From Methylomonas fluvii (GTDB lineage Bacteria; Pseudomonadota; Gammaproteobacteria; Methylococcales; Methylomonadaceae), in assembly GCF_014850975.1 (NCBI RefSeq), contig NZ_JACXST010000003.1, positions 124,001 through 188,000 of the forward strand: a stretch of 64,000 nucleotides of DNA, in the 5' to 3' direction. Below, in pieces: positions 56,179-64,000 of the stretch. The notes under the pieces were generated by a model that worked only from the letters and a program-made list of their open reading frames with translations, was not told the origin of the DNA and made no database searches. A program made the position numbers and the translations under genes. How positions within the stretch are numbered: position 1 is the stretch's first letter; each line of letters starts with the position of its first letter.

Positions 56179-57477
56179 GTGCGTCCCTATATCTCACTTA
56201 GATTTTTTTATGTGTTGGCGCTGGCGCTGGCGTTTCCGGTACTCGACATGCTGGCGGCTTGGCTTTATGGAATTGGCCTGGCTCAGGCGGGTTTACTGCG
56301 TATTTTGCGGGACTTTTCAATTGCTGTTGTTGCGCTGCTGTGTCTGTGGACGGTGCGTATCCCTCGCTTGTTGATGGTCCCCATGGTGGTTTATTTTGTC
56401 TTCGTTGCCATTTATCTTGCGGTAGGTCTAGTCAAGGCTGTACCGGTCGGGATCGCGTTACCTTCGGCGGGTACCCTGGTACTGCCGGTGCTTTTGTTAT
56501 TGGCCGGATATTACTGTTTACGATTCGAGCGGGAATTGCATGCTGTGCTGGCGGTTTGGATACTACTGGGTCTAATAAGCACTGTTTTCGGTGCGTGGGA
56601 AATTCGGCATACCGAGTTTTGGATAAATACTATACATTTACCCGAGTATATGGTCGATGTGAAGCGGGTTGACTTAGGACTGGATCCCGACACCCAGTTG
56701 CCGTGGAATTTTTATAGGAATATGGAGAAGGAACGCCGAGCCGCGGGGTTACTGGCAGCGTCGTTGGCGCAAGGGGCTTTTCTGGCCGCCGTATCGGTCA
56801 TGGCGCTGGCGTCGCTTGCCCGCCGGTGGCGTTTAGCGGCCGTGTTGTTAACGGGCGTGCTAGGTTTTGGCATCTGGCAATCCGCTACGCGCGGAGCCAT
56901 GATCGTGGCAGGCATTGGTATGTTTGGTGTGTTGGCGGCGAACAGTGGTGTGTTGCGAACGAGGCGCGGCATCCGTTGGCTGGCCGCGGCTTTGCTGGGC
57001 GTGACCGCATTAGGACTGCTCTATCAGTCGATCGATAGCAGTTTGTCCGGTTCCGACAGTTCAACTGTCGGTCATTGGAATGCGTTGTTTAGGAATCTTG
57101 AGGAGCTTTCCCAGGTATCGGTGTTCGGCGATGGCGTCGGGCGGCAGGGGGCGATTGCCGCGCAAAGTCGGGCAGCGGTAATCGGCGGTGGAGAGGGTGC
57201 TTTCTTTTCGATTGCATTCCAGTTGGGATTGCCGGGAGCGCTGGTATTTCTGTGGTATTACGGCAATTGTATCCGTTTGTTGGCAGCGGCGGACGGCGGT
57301 GGGCGAGGATTGGCCTGGGCGTTGGCGGCCTTACTGGTCGGTTTTGCTACTACGTTTGTGACGTCCGAGCATATTCTGACCCTATCCGGCATGGCCGCGC
57401 CCTGGTTAATGGCCGGAGGCGCCGCGCGCGTGGCGCGCCTTTCCCGCGTGCGGCGCACGGACGTCAACGGCGAATAG
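56179..57477 (+). CDS. O-antigen ligase/polymerase-like membrane protein
   Basis: A 432-residue protein with about ten membrane helices and one large periplasmic loop (about residues 145-190). SATRGAMIVAGIG and STVGHWNALFRNL, followed by GDGVGRQG, resemble the Wzy_C signature of O-antigen ligases and capsule polymerases (R-G, then H-W/N and G-x-G). The start is GTG with CAGGGA upstream, 85 bp after B2, possibly in the same transcript. Its end overlaps the tail of the convergent methyltransferase gene by 14 bp. Confidence 0.75.
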   Translation: MRPYISLRFFYVLALALAFPVLDMLAAWLYGIGLAQAGLLRILRDFSIAVVALLCLWTVRIPRLLMVPMVVYFVFVAIYLAVGLVKAVPVGIALPSAGTLVLPVLLLLAGYYCLRFERELHAVLAVWILLGLISTVFGAWEIRHTEFWINTIHLPEYMVDVKRVDLGLDPDTQLPWNFYRNMEKERRAAGLLAASLAQGAFLAAVSVMALASLARRWRLAAVLLTGVLGFGIWQSATRGAMIVAGIGMFGVLAANSGVLRTRRGIRWLAAALLGVTALGLLYQSIDSSLSGSDSSTVGHWNALFRNLEELSQVSVFGDGVGRQGAIAAQSRAAVIGGGEGAFFSIAFQLGLPGALVFLWYYGNCIRLLAAADGGGRGLAWALAALLVGFATTFVTSEHILTLSGMAAPWLMAGGAARVARLSRVRRTDVNGE

Positions 57478-58138
57478 CTACTAGCGATTTTTTCATGCCG
57501 CATATGCGTTCCGCCAGAATGTCGGCATCGGGAAACAGCGTCCGCATCATAGGTTCCGTCAGCAGCGAAATGCCTTGTACAGTTTGTAGGGACTCGGCCA
57601 TTGTGCGAGGACGATTCATCCGTCCCAGAGGCAGTCGGAATAATAGAATGGCCCGGATATGCAGGGGTAGATAATGTATGCACGGTGCGAGATAGTGTGG
57701 TTCCACCGGAAACCAAAAGTTGGGTGTTTGCACGAAATAACACGGTGCTATGCGCCTGATTTCGGCGGCAAACGCCGCTTTGTTTTGCCAGTTGCCCACA
57801 TGTTCGATCACTGAATTGGAATGGGCAATGTCAAATGCGTAGTCGCTAAAGTCCAGCTGGCAGCCGTTCCCTATTACATGGGTAAAACGGGGGTGGCCGG
57901 ATTGTGCAACACGGTGAGTATTGACGAGAGTGATTCGGCAATTATGGGCGTTGAGAAAATCGCTGTCGATAATCCGCCAGTACGTTTCGGTGCCGCCAAT
58001 GTCGAGTATTCTGCAGCCGCCGCGTTCGCGGTAGCATTGCTTCACCAGTTCAAGCAGCGGTGCGATTCGGCGCTGCCTGAGTATTGAGCCGATCGAATGT
58101 GGATTCTTATAATCGATCAGTTTGTCGGTCCAGGCCAT
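57464..58138 (-). CDS. SAM-dependent methyltransferase, class I
   Basis: A 224-residue cytosolic protein. Motif I reads CRILDIGGTETYWR; DFSDYAFDIAHSNSVIEHV is the post-motif region common in glycan or lipid methyltransferases. The phrase FVQTPNFWFPVEPHYLAPC recalls polysaccharide-cluster methyltransferases. Start at ATG 58138 (MAWTDKLI), with GAAGGTAAC upstream. Convergent with the O-antigen ligase gene. Confidence 0.82.
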   Translation of the reverse strand: MAWTDKLIDYKNPHSIGSILRQRRIAPLLELVKQCYRERGGCRILDIGGTETYWRIIDSDFLNAHNCRITLVNTHRVAQSGHPRFTHVIGNGCQLDFSDYAFDIAHSNSVIEHVGNWQNKAAFAAEIRRIAPCYFVQTPNFWFPVEPHYLAPCIHYLPLHIRAILLFRLPLGRMNRPRTMAESLQTVQGISLLTEPMMRTLFPDADILAERICGMKKSLVAIRR

Positions 58139-58229
58139 GATGTTACCTTCTCTGGTATAAACGCAGTAATGATAAGCTAACCCAGGGTGGTCATGGCTAA
58201 AACTCAACAAAACGATTAAGGAATTGTCA

Positions 58230-59312
58230 TTGTTTGGAAATGTTCTTCACGTGTACAACGATTTCGAGCCGGAAAAGGGCGGCGGCGGCGTGGCGCGGCA
58301 TATTGCCGGATTGGCGGAAACGCTGGCGGCACGGGGGATGGCCATTCGGGTGGTGGCTAAGGTGGTCGATAGCGCAGCAGGCTGCGGAGCCTATCAAGTT
58401 GAACGTGCGGGGTGGCGCGAACTTAGGCGTCACGTCATATGGGCCGATATTGTGCATATCCACGGTGCACGCAAGCCCTATGCCGCATTCGCGGCTTTCC
58501 TGGCCGTTTTACTCAGGCGGCGGCTGATCTATACGCCGCATTGCTATTACGAAGGGAGTGGGGTGCTCAAGAAGCTGGCCAAGCGCTTATGGGACGCAAC
58601 GGGCGAACGTTGGCTATTGCGGCAGAGCAATGCGGTCATTCTTTTATCCGAGCATTGGCTTCGATATTTGGCGGCGCGACGGTTGCCGGTAGCCCACCCC
58701 GAGATTATTCCCAATTGTGTTCTCGGACGCGATGTCGACGGCCGCCGCCGTCTGCACAGCGGCAAGTTGCTCGGCGCTCCCGCGTTGCTGTCTGTAGGGC
58801 GCTTAGATCCGGTCAAGCGTCTTGACGATGCCATCCGCGCGCTGACTTGCAACACCCTGGCCGGGGCGGTGTTGCACATTGTCGGGCGTGGTCCGGATGA
58901 GGAACGGCTGGCATCGTTAGTTGAAGAACTTGGGGTTGGCGCGCGCGTAAAATTTTACGGTTTTGTTGATGACGCGGAGGTGGCACAGCTGGTCGCTGGT
59001 GCCGATGTGTTTGTACTGCCTTCCGCAATAGAAGGCATGCCGACAGTGCTTATAGAAATGTTATTGCTGGGTTTGCCGGTGGTGGCCAGTGATATTCCGG
59101 GTAACCGTGCCATTCTCGATTTGTTGGGGTTGGAGGTGTTGTTTCCGGTGGGGAATGTGCCGTGTATGGCCGAGCGGATAGCGGCGGCGGCAGTAACACC
59201 GTTATCCGAGACGGTCGGTCGCACGGTGCAGGAGAATTTTACTTGGGAACGTAACGTTCACCGGGTTGCCGCCCTGTATTTGCAGTGTAAGCAAGGGGCG
59301 GGGGCGGACTGA
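58230..59312 (+). CDS. Glycosyltransferase family 4
   Basis: A GT-B glycosyltransferase of about 360 residues. The N-terminal domain starts NVLHVYNDFEPEKGGGGVAR and the C-terminal GT4 domain has LLSVGRLDPVKRLDDAIRAL and DVFVLPSAIEGMPTVLIEML (E-x7-E type). No ATG fits; TTG at 58230 has AAGGA about 8 bases upstream, and TTG at 58224 is the alternative. Its last base is shared with the start of the WecG-like gene (TGATG), so they are coupled. Confidence 0.85.
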   Translation: MFGNVLHVYNDFEPEKGGGGVARHIAGLAETLAARGMAIRVVAKVVDSAAGCGAYQVERAGWRELRRHVIWADIVHIHGARKPYAAFAAFLAVLLRRRLIYTPHCYYEGSGVLKKLAKRLWDATGERWLLRQSNAVILLSEHWLRYLAARRLPVAHPEIIPNCVLGRDVDGRRRLHSGKLLGAPALLSVGRLDPVKRLDDAIRALTCNTLAGAVLHIVGRGPDEERLASLVEELGVGARVKFYGFVDDAEVAQLVAGADVFVLPSAIEGMPTVLIEMLLLGLPVVASDIPGNRAILDLLGLEVLFPVGNVPCMAERIAAAAVTPLSETVGRTVQENFTWERNVHRVAALYLQCKQGAGAD

Positions 59313-60055
59313 TGGAAATTAAACGCATCGCTTTTCTGGGGTGCCCTCTGCACCTGATTACGCCCGCTGAAGTGTTGGAGCAAGCCGCTAAGGCTTTGCG
59401 TGGCCGGGGGCGGTTGCGTATCGAAGGGTTGAATGTAGCCAAGCTGGTCGAGGCTCGCGGCGATCCGGCATTGATGGCGGCGTTGCGTGAGGCTGAACTG
59501 GTGCATGTGGACGGCGCCGGCATTAGCCTTGGCCTGAACGTGCTGGGTATGGCGGCGCCGGAGCGGCGGGCCGGCATTGATTTGATGGGCGATCTGTGTG
59601 GGTTGGCGGCTGTGATGGACAGCGGCGTGTACCTATTGGGCGCCCGGCTCGAGGTGGTGCAGGCAGCTGCCCAACGCCTGGCGGATAGTACACCGGGCTT
59701 GAAGATTGCCGGGATACGGGACGGCTATTTTGCCGCAGCGCAAGAGGCGGAAGTCGTTCAGGATATTCAACGATCCGGTGCGGGAGTCTTGTTTATAGGC
59801 ATCAGCTCGCCTAAGAAAGAACGTTTCCTTCAGGCGCATTGGCATCAGTTGGGTGTTGCCGTTGGTATGGGGGTAGGAGGTTCATTTGATGTGGTTTCCG
59901 GCGTCTTGCGGCGCGCTCCGCTTTGGATGCAGCGTTATGGGCTTGAATGGCTGTACCGTTTAAAGCAGGAGCCTGTGCGGTTGTTTGAACGTTATGCGCG
60001 CACCAATTTCTATTTCCTCTGTTTACTCGTTCGCGCCCGTTTGGGTGCGAAATAA
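59312..60055 (+). CDS. WecG/TagA/CpsF-family glycosyltransferase
   Basis: A 247-residue GT26 enzyme that moves a sugar onto a lipid-linked acceptor. The family block VHVDGAGISLGLNVLG carries the catalytic Asp, and LFIGISSPKKERFLQAHW is the downstream signature. In exopolysaccharide clusters these enzymes add the second sugar to undecaprenyl-PP-sugar. Coupled to the GT4 gene just upstream. Confidence 0.9.
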   Translation: MEIKRIAFLGCPLHLITPAEVLEQAAKALRGRGRLRIEGLNVAKLVEARGDPALMAALREAELVHVDGAGISLGLNVLGMAAPERRAGIDLMGDLCGLAAVMDSGVYLLGARLEVVQAAAQRLADSTPGLKIAGIRDGYFAAAQEAEVVQDIQRSGAGVLFIGISSPKKERFLQAHWHQLGVAVGMGVGGSFDVVSGVLRRAPLWMQRYGLEWLYRLKQEPVRLFERYARTNFYFLCLLVRARLGAK

Positions 60056-60246
60056 TTAGCCGAGGTTTTTTGGTAACCGTAACTTACGAATGCCGCCTTG
60101 TCTCTCAAGTATTTTCTAAATCGTCAGTTTCGCAGGGAATGCCAAATCCGCGCTTTGCGAATTGCTCACCGTTGGATCAGGTAGCTGCTCTCGTGCCCTT
60201 TGGTTTTCCAAGAGACTGTGCGATACCTTTCGGTAATTGGTTGCCG

Positions 60247-61509
60247 TTAGCTACCTAGCCAGCGGCTAAAGGTCTGCTTATGGGAGGCTAATTTCTCGAT
60301 GTCGCGAGGTCTTTTCACCAGCTTAGACAGCAAGGACGGTAACTTCTTCTTCAGTAATCTCCGCCAGTGCTGCAGGTAGTAAAGGAACGCTAACGCCGAG
60401 TCGGGACGGACGGCGAAATGGGTCGCAATAGTGGCGCGCGTCGGGAAAACGATTTTGCCGAAGGCGGCAATGCGCTCAAGCGGATTTTTCGAACATAAGA
60501 TTTGCTGCACGCCGGCATTTAACAACATGTGGTCTTCGAGCTCGGAAAATAACAGATATTCAGCACTGGCCAGCCATTGAGTCTTATCGCGAGCCACATC
60601 CAGTTCGTCGATAACCCAGTCGGGTACGTCCGCGCCCAGATGCAATTTTGCCAGATAGAGCGGGGCGATAAGATAGCGCCGCCAACCGCTGGACGCCCGG
60701 TTCAGAATCTCTTTCCAATCGAGGGGATGGTGTTGGGCCAGCAAGGCCAAATCCAGCAAGGCTAGGGGGCCGATGGAAAATTGGTGGCCCGCTGTGGCGT
60801 GGTAGCAAAGATGCAGCAGCATATCTTCCGCGCATGGAAACTCGATGTTGGTATTAGCAAGCCGTTTAGAAATGCTGCGGCGCCAGAGGTTCGACTCGTA
60901 GTCGTCGGTAAAACCGCCGGGACTTGGGAAAGTCAGCCGGTGATGGAGTTCCACAGGGATGCCGTTGGCGCGCGCTAAGGGAGGCAGATGGATTTTGTTA
61001 CCGTCAAGATAGGCTTCCGGTAGCCCCTCGTAGCAGGGTTGATAGCCATTTTTGATTAGTAGTTCGAAGGCTTTGACGACATGCGTTTTGGGAATTAGCA
61101 GGTCAAGGTCGCGCATAGGCCTGAGGCCCAGTGCTTGATAGGTGAAGTTTGCGAGGAACGCACCTTTTAGGGCAAGCGAAGGTATTCCTGCGTCGGTAAG
61201 CAAGCGCGTCACGGCAAGCAGTTCCTGACCGATGGCCAAGTTACGGACGGTATGCTTGCGTGCTGCTTTTTGTAAAACCGTTAGGATTCCTGGAGGGGTG
61301 TTCTCTACTAAGTTTTTACGGAGAATACTGTCGTAAAGAATCGGCCCGAGCCGGTGGGTACCTGCGATCCTCGCAAACCATTCCCAATCGTCCCCTTGCA
61401 TGCGAAGCATCAAGGTGGGATACAGTGACAACGGGGAAAGGTGCAATATGTTGAGAATAATCTCTCTAATGTGGTTTGGGCTGCTCAACTGGTTTTTAAG
61501 TTTATTCAT
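60247..61509 (-). CDS. Nucleotidyltransferase-family protein (NTP_transf_5 type)
   Basis: A 420-residue protein with an early nucleotidyltransferase core: LALKGAFLANFTYQALGLRP followed by MRDLDLLIP (the D-x-D metal site), then a long helical C-terminal part. This family recurs in lasso and other RiPP clusters and in glycan loci; in the pseudomycoidin lasso system a relative acts after the kinase to extend or modify the C-terminal phosphate. With the kinase here, a similar tail decoration is possible. Start at ATG 61509, overlapping the end of the TylF-like gene by 8 bp. Confidence 0.8.
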   Translation of the reverse strand: MNKLKNQLSSPNHIREIILNILHLSPLSLYPTLMLRMQGDDWEWFARIAGTHRLGPILYDSILRKNLVENTPPGILTVLQKAARKHTVRNLAIGQELLAVTRLLTDAGIPSLALKGAFLANFTYQALGLRPMRDLDLLIPKTHVVKAFELLIKNGYQPCYEGLPEAYLDGNKIHLPPLARANGIPVELHHRLTFPSPGGFTDDYESNLWRRSISKRLANTNIEFPCAEDMLLHLCYHATAGHQFSIGPLALLDLALLAQHHPLDWKEILNRASSGWRRYLIAPLYLAKLHLGADVPDWVIDELDVARDKTQWLASAEYLLFSELEDHMLLNAGVQQILCSKNPLERIAAFGKIVFPTRATIATHFAVRPDSALAFLYYLQHWRRLLKKKLPSLLSKLVKRPRDIEKLASHKQTFSRWLGS

Positions 61510-62215
61510 GGCATAGAAATGCCTGCGCCGCTGGGCCATAGCTAAACCAAGGGTCTAAGGTTAAGCCGGTTTTTAACGTGAATTCGGTCAAAGCGCGGCG
61601 TTCGCCTCGCCGTTTGTCGGCACGGAATAGATTGTAATCGTCAAATAACAAGACAGTTCCTTGAGTCAGGGGGGCGATGCTATCGAGAGCATCAACCGTA
61701 GATTGATACAAGTCGCAATCGATGTGGACAATAGCGGCCTGAGCTGGGCCTATTTGTGACTTGGTTTCCGCAAACAACCACGGTATAAGGCGGACAGTCG
61801 GAGAGACTAGACCCGCCACTGCGCACCGGTGGGTAACGTCGGCGATGGCGCATTGAAATGACCCGGAAGCCAGCGCATCCTCGCCCTCGCTATTATCTGG
61901 CATGCCTTCAAAGGTATCGAATCCGTAAAAGGTGGGTTTCCGAGCCAGGAAGTTAGCCACTGTTCCCGTTCGCGCAAACGGAAGTTTGTCCGAGTGTTCC
62001 AAACGCCGGCGAAAGTGTTGTTGAGAGAGCCAACTATTAATCAGAGAATTGTCTTTGTAGACGGCGAATTCGTAATAGTCGCCCGGAAGCACCGTAGCAT
62101 GCACATAAGCCCATGCGCGATGCATTGCTCTGAGAGTATCCATCCGATGTAAGTTCGACGCAACCCGGAGGCGGCGATACCGGACGTTTAGGGTATCTAA
62201 CAGACTAATGGTCAT
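61502..62215 (-). CDS. TylF/macrocin-type O-methyltransferase
   Basis: A 237-residue SAM- and Mg-dependent methyltransferase. LPGDYYEFAVYKDNSL is the TylF-family N-terminal block, FYGFDTFEGMPD the SAM-binding part, and AAIVHIDCDLYQSTVDAL with LLFDDYNLF supply the metal-binding Asp residues. It may methylate a sugar hydroxyl. First gene of a two-gene minus-strand unit with the nucleotidyltransferase; the IS3 element lies 130 bp upstream. Confidence 0.87.
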   Translation of the reverse strand: MTISLLDTLNVRYRRLRVASNLHRMDTLRAMHRAWAYVHATVLPGDYYEFAVYKDNSLINSWLSQQHFRRRLEHSDKLPFARTGTVANFLARKPTFYGFDTFEGMPDNSEGEDALASGSFQCAIADVTHRCAVAGLVSPTVRLIPWLFAETKSQIGPAQAAIVHIDCDLYQSTVDALDSIAPLTQGTVLLFDDYNLFRADKRRGERRALTEFTLKTGLTLDPWFSYGPAAQAFLCHE

Positions 62216-62314
62216 GAAATATTTTCGCCAAGGATTGGGTTTCGCCGCGCTTCAGGATTTTTGATTATAAAGTCATCCTTAAAAAATCTGAAATCTCCAC
62301 AGGCGCCTGTCCTC

Positions 62315-62338
62315 AAGCAAGCAAGCAAGCAAGCAAGT
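62315..62338 (+). repeat. Tetranucleotide microsatellite (AAGC)n
   Basis: Five perfect AAGC units plus a final AAGT, 10 bases before the left end of the IS3 element. Such runs slip easily, but no gene is read through it. Confidence 0.9.
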
Positions 62339-62397
62339 AACAAGAAGTGAATCGCCCCGGGAATCTCGGAGGCTCCAACCTTTGAGAGAATGGAGCA

Positions 62398-62727
62398 ATG
62401 AAAGAGAAAACGTCAAACCAATATTCATCAGAAATCCGAGAACGAGCCATTCGCATGGTGCGAGAACATCAAAGCGAATATCCATCGGAATGGGCAGCGA
62501 TTCAGTCGATTTCAGCTAAGTTTGGCTGTACTTCTGAAACGTTACGCCGCTGGTTGAGGCACACCCAAAATACGCATGACGCGCAAAGTGAAGCCGCCAG
62601 TAGCGATTCGGAACGGATCAAGGCCCTGGAGCGGGAAGTCCGTGAATTGCGCCAAGCCAACGAGATTCTGCGCAAGGCGTCAGCATATTTTGCTCAGGCG
62701 GAGCTCGACCGCCCGTTCAAACGATGA
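62398..62727 (+). CDS. IS3-family transposase OrfA
   Basis: A 109-residue protein with an N-terminal helix-turn-helix (AIQSISAKFGCTSETLRRWL) that binds the ends, and a leucine-zipper-like coiled coil (IKALEREVRELRQANEILRK). Its stop overlaps the OrfB start by four bases (ATGA). The A6G slippery run usual in IS3 is not present at the junction, so OrfB may be made by coupling rather than frameshifting. Confidence 0.93.
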   Translation: MKEKTSNQYSSEIRERAIRMVREHQSEYPSEWAAIQSISAKFGCTSETLRRWLRHTQNTHDAQSEAASSDSERIKALEREVRELRQANEILRKASAYFAQAELDRPFKR

Positions 62728-63623
62728 ACGCCTTTATCGATGACCATCGCAAGGCGTATGGGGTCGAGCCAATCTGCAAGGTGTTGCCGATTGTGCCCCC
62801 GACGTATTATCTGCATGTGGCACGCACCGCCCCTGATTTGCGCTCAACCCGTGCCAAGCAGGACGAGGCTCTCAGTCAGGAGATTCGCCGAGTTTGGGAG
62901 GAAAGTTTCCAAAACTACGGTGCGCGTAAAGTTTGGCTTCAGTTGAAGCGAGAAGGCTTGACGGTGGCTCGTTGTACCGTGGAGCGTCTCATGAAAAATC
63001 GGGGGCTGAAAGGTGTCAGGCGTGGCAAAACCATCAAGACCACGATCAGCGATGCCAACGCGGAGTGTCCGTTGGATCGCGTCAATCGGCAGTTCAGCGC
63101 CGAGCGGCCGAATGCGTTGTGGGTGGCGGATTTCAGCACTGTCAAAACTTGGCAAGGCTTCGTCTATGTGGCTTTCGTGATCGATGTGTTTGCCCGTTAC
63201 ATTGTCGGCTGGAAAGTCTCGTCTTCTGCGCAGACCGACTTTGTACTGGATGCGCTGGAGCAGGCGTTACATGACCGGCAACCCCTACGAGACGGCGGCT
63301 TGATTCACCATAGCGATCGAGGTGTGCAGTACGTTTCGATCCGCTATACCGAACGCCTGTCAGACGCCGGCGTTGAGGCCTCCGTGGGCAGCGTCGGTGA
63401 CTCTTATGACAATGCCCTCGCTGAAACCATCAATGGCTTGTATAAGGCCGAGCTGATTCATAAACAATCCTGGAAGAATCGCGAAGCCGTCGAACTCGCC
63501 ACCTTGACTTGGGTTGATTGGTTTAATCATCGACGCTTGCTAGGACCGATTGGTCATATTCCGCCAGCTGAAGCCGAGGCTATGTATTATCAACAACTTT
63601 CCGAGTCAGCTAAGGCAGCATGA
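62724..63623 (+). CDS. IS3-family transposase OrfB (DDE integrase)
   Basis: A 299-residue retroviral-type integrase: HTH_21 helical start (about residues 45-95), then the DDE core with WVADFSTVKTWQG (first Asp), GLIHHSDRGVQYVS (second Asp) and SVGDSYDNALAETINGLYKAEL (Glu). All three acids are present and the frame is open, so the element looks active. Confidence 0.94.
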   Translation: MNAFIDDHRKAYGVEPICKVLPIVPPTYYLHVARTAPDLRSTRAKQDEALSQEIRRVWEESFQNYGARKVWLQLKREGLTVARCTVERLMKNRGLKGVRRGKTIKTTISDANAECPLDRVNRQFSAERPNALWVADFSTVKTWQGFVYVAFVIDVFARYIVGWKVSSSAQTDFVLDALEQALHDRQPLRDGGLIHHSDRGVQYVSIRYTERLSDAGVEASVGSVGDSYDNALAETINGLYKAELIHKQSWKNREAVELATLTWVDWFNHRRLLGPIGHIPPAEAEAMYYQQLSESAKAA

Positions 63624-63662
63624 CTCACAACAATCAGCCTCCGAGATTCCCGGGGCGATTCA

Positions 63663-64000
63663 ATTCGAGCGGGATTATTTGAAAAGTGTGGCTGGGTAGG
63701 TGTCCGGTTTGAGTTGACCATTACAAACATCTAAGAAATTCGGTGCATAAATAATTCCTCATAACAGATAGCCATCTATCTTATGCAACGACTTCAAAGC
63801 ATTGTCAGTGACAGCACTGGCGTATAGAATTAACCGATGAATATTGAGTAACACCGCGCATGTCCCAAATCCCAAGTTTACCTGTTGGAGTTGGCATGCT
63901 CATTTACAACGCCATAATATTGAATTAAACCAATGTATTGCACGATAACACCGCCACGGTAAATGACAGCCGCAGATGATTGAAAATCAATCTGACAAAG
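63663..64000. other. Right-edge region, no supported gene
   Basis: A short minus-strand frame enters from the right edge and stops at 63878 (ending VVNEHANSNR), possibly the last ~40 codons of a gene beyond the window, but it is too short to judge. Nothing else is seen. Confidence 0.3.

Larger units (their letters stand above)
62348..63662 (+). mobile_element. Complete IS3-family insertion sequence, 1315 bp
   Basis: Bounded by perfect 27 bp terminal inverted repeats (62348-62374 and 63636-63662), starting TGAATCGCCCCGGGAATCTC and ending in its complement, with the TG...CA ends usual for IS3. Two transposase frames lie inside. Flanking triplets are AAG on the left and ATT on the right, so no target duplication is seen, pointing to later rearrangement at one end. 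Confidence 0.93.

Noticed and set aside
1-64000. CRISPR arrays, rRNA and complete tRNA genes
   Set aside because: I found no regularly spaced repeats, no rRNA segments and only the 3' tRNA-Pro fragment.

Overview
The window looks like the chromosome of a gammaproteobacterium, most likely a Methylococcales-type methanotroph such as Methylomonas. This is inferred from the gene mix (phosphoketolase, squalene-hopene cyclase, a PEP-CTERM protein, cyclic beta-glucan synthase, many small envelope-stress proteins) and a moderate GC content. No methane oxidation gene is present, so the assignment is not proven.

Layout. 1-3.0 kb: a histidine phosphatase and phosphoketolase operon (minus). 3.1-10.0 kb: a minus-strand export operon (outer-membrane factor, HlyD adaptor, RbbA-like double-ATPase/permease fusion, YhhJ-like permease), whose last gene is bracketed by two inverted copies of a ~223 bp repeat. 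10-23 kb: signalling and envelope genes, with two Crp/Fnr paralogues, a PAS-PAS-GGDEF-EAL protein, a lone PAS protein, squalene-hopene cyclase, an RlpA-like lipoprotein, DUF4398/OmpA lipoproteins and cytochrome b561. 23-29.6 kb: a CusCBA-type heavy-metal efflux operon with a frameshifted cusA. 30-39.2 kb: two tiny membrane proteins and a 2899-residue cyclic beta-1,2-glucan synthase. 39.3-44.9 kb: stress-type small proteins (SmbP-like, CsbD, lmo0937-like, DUF883, holin-like, BON), a PEP-CTERM protein and an OmpA porin. 44.9-48.2 kb: a graveyard of IS5, aminotransferase and IS110 remnants plus a 3' fragment of tRNA-Pro, with one intact Fic gene. 48.3-62.2 kb: a lasso-peptide biosynthetic island merging into polysaccharide-type glycosyl genes, followed by a complete IS3-family element.

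Two things stand out. (1) Fifteen intergenic copies of an imperfect palindrome GTKCGNTANCGYAC lie between 10 and 44 kb. In nearly every case the last base of the palindrome is the first base of a -35-like hexamer (CMGACH), followed by 17 bp and a TANNNT-like -10. Six intergenic regions carry a back-to-back pair, one site facing each gene. This is the geometry of class II activation by a Crp/Fnr protein; two such proteins are encoded here and each has its own site. It defines a candidate envelope/stress regulon. (2) The lasso island encodes a precursor with predicted core GKPVSWPTEASASTGS (Gly1-Glu9 ring, C-terminal Ser), a perfectly duplicated recognition motif in its leader, B1, B2 and a split cyclase. 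Around them sit an unusually large set of possible tailoring genes: HprK-like kinase, sulfotransferase, ATP-grasp enzyme, two 2OG-Fe(II) oxygenases, nucleotidyltransferase, two methyltransferases and two glycosyltransferases.

The cyclase gene and cusA are each broken by an apparent single missing base near short homopolymers, so sequencing or assembly error must be considered alongside real gene decay.
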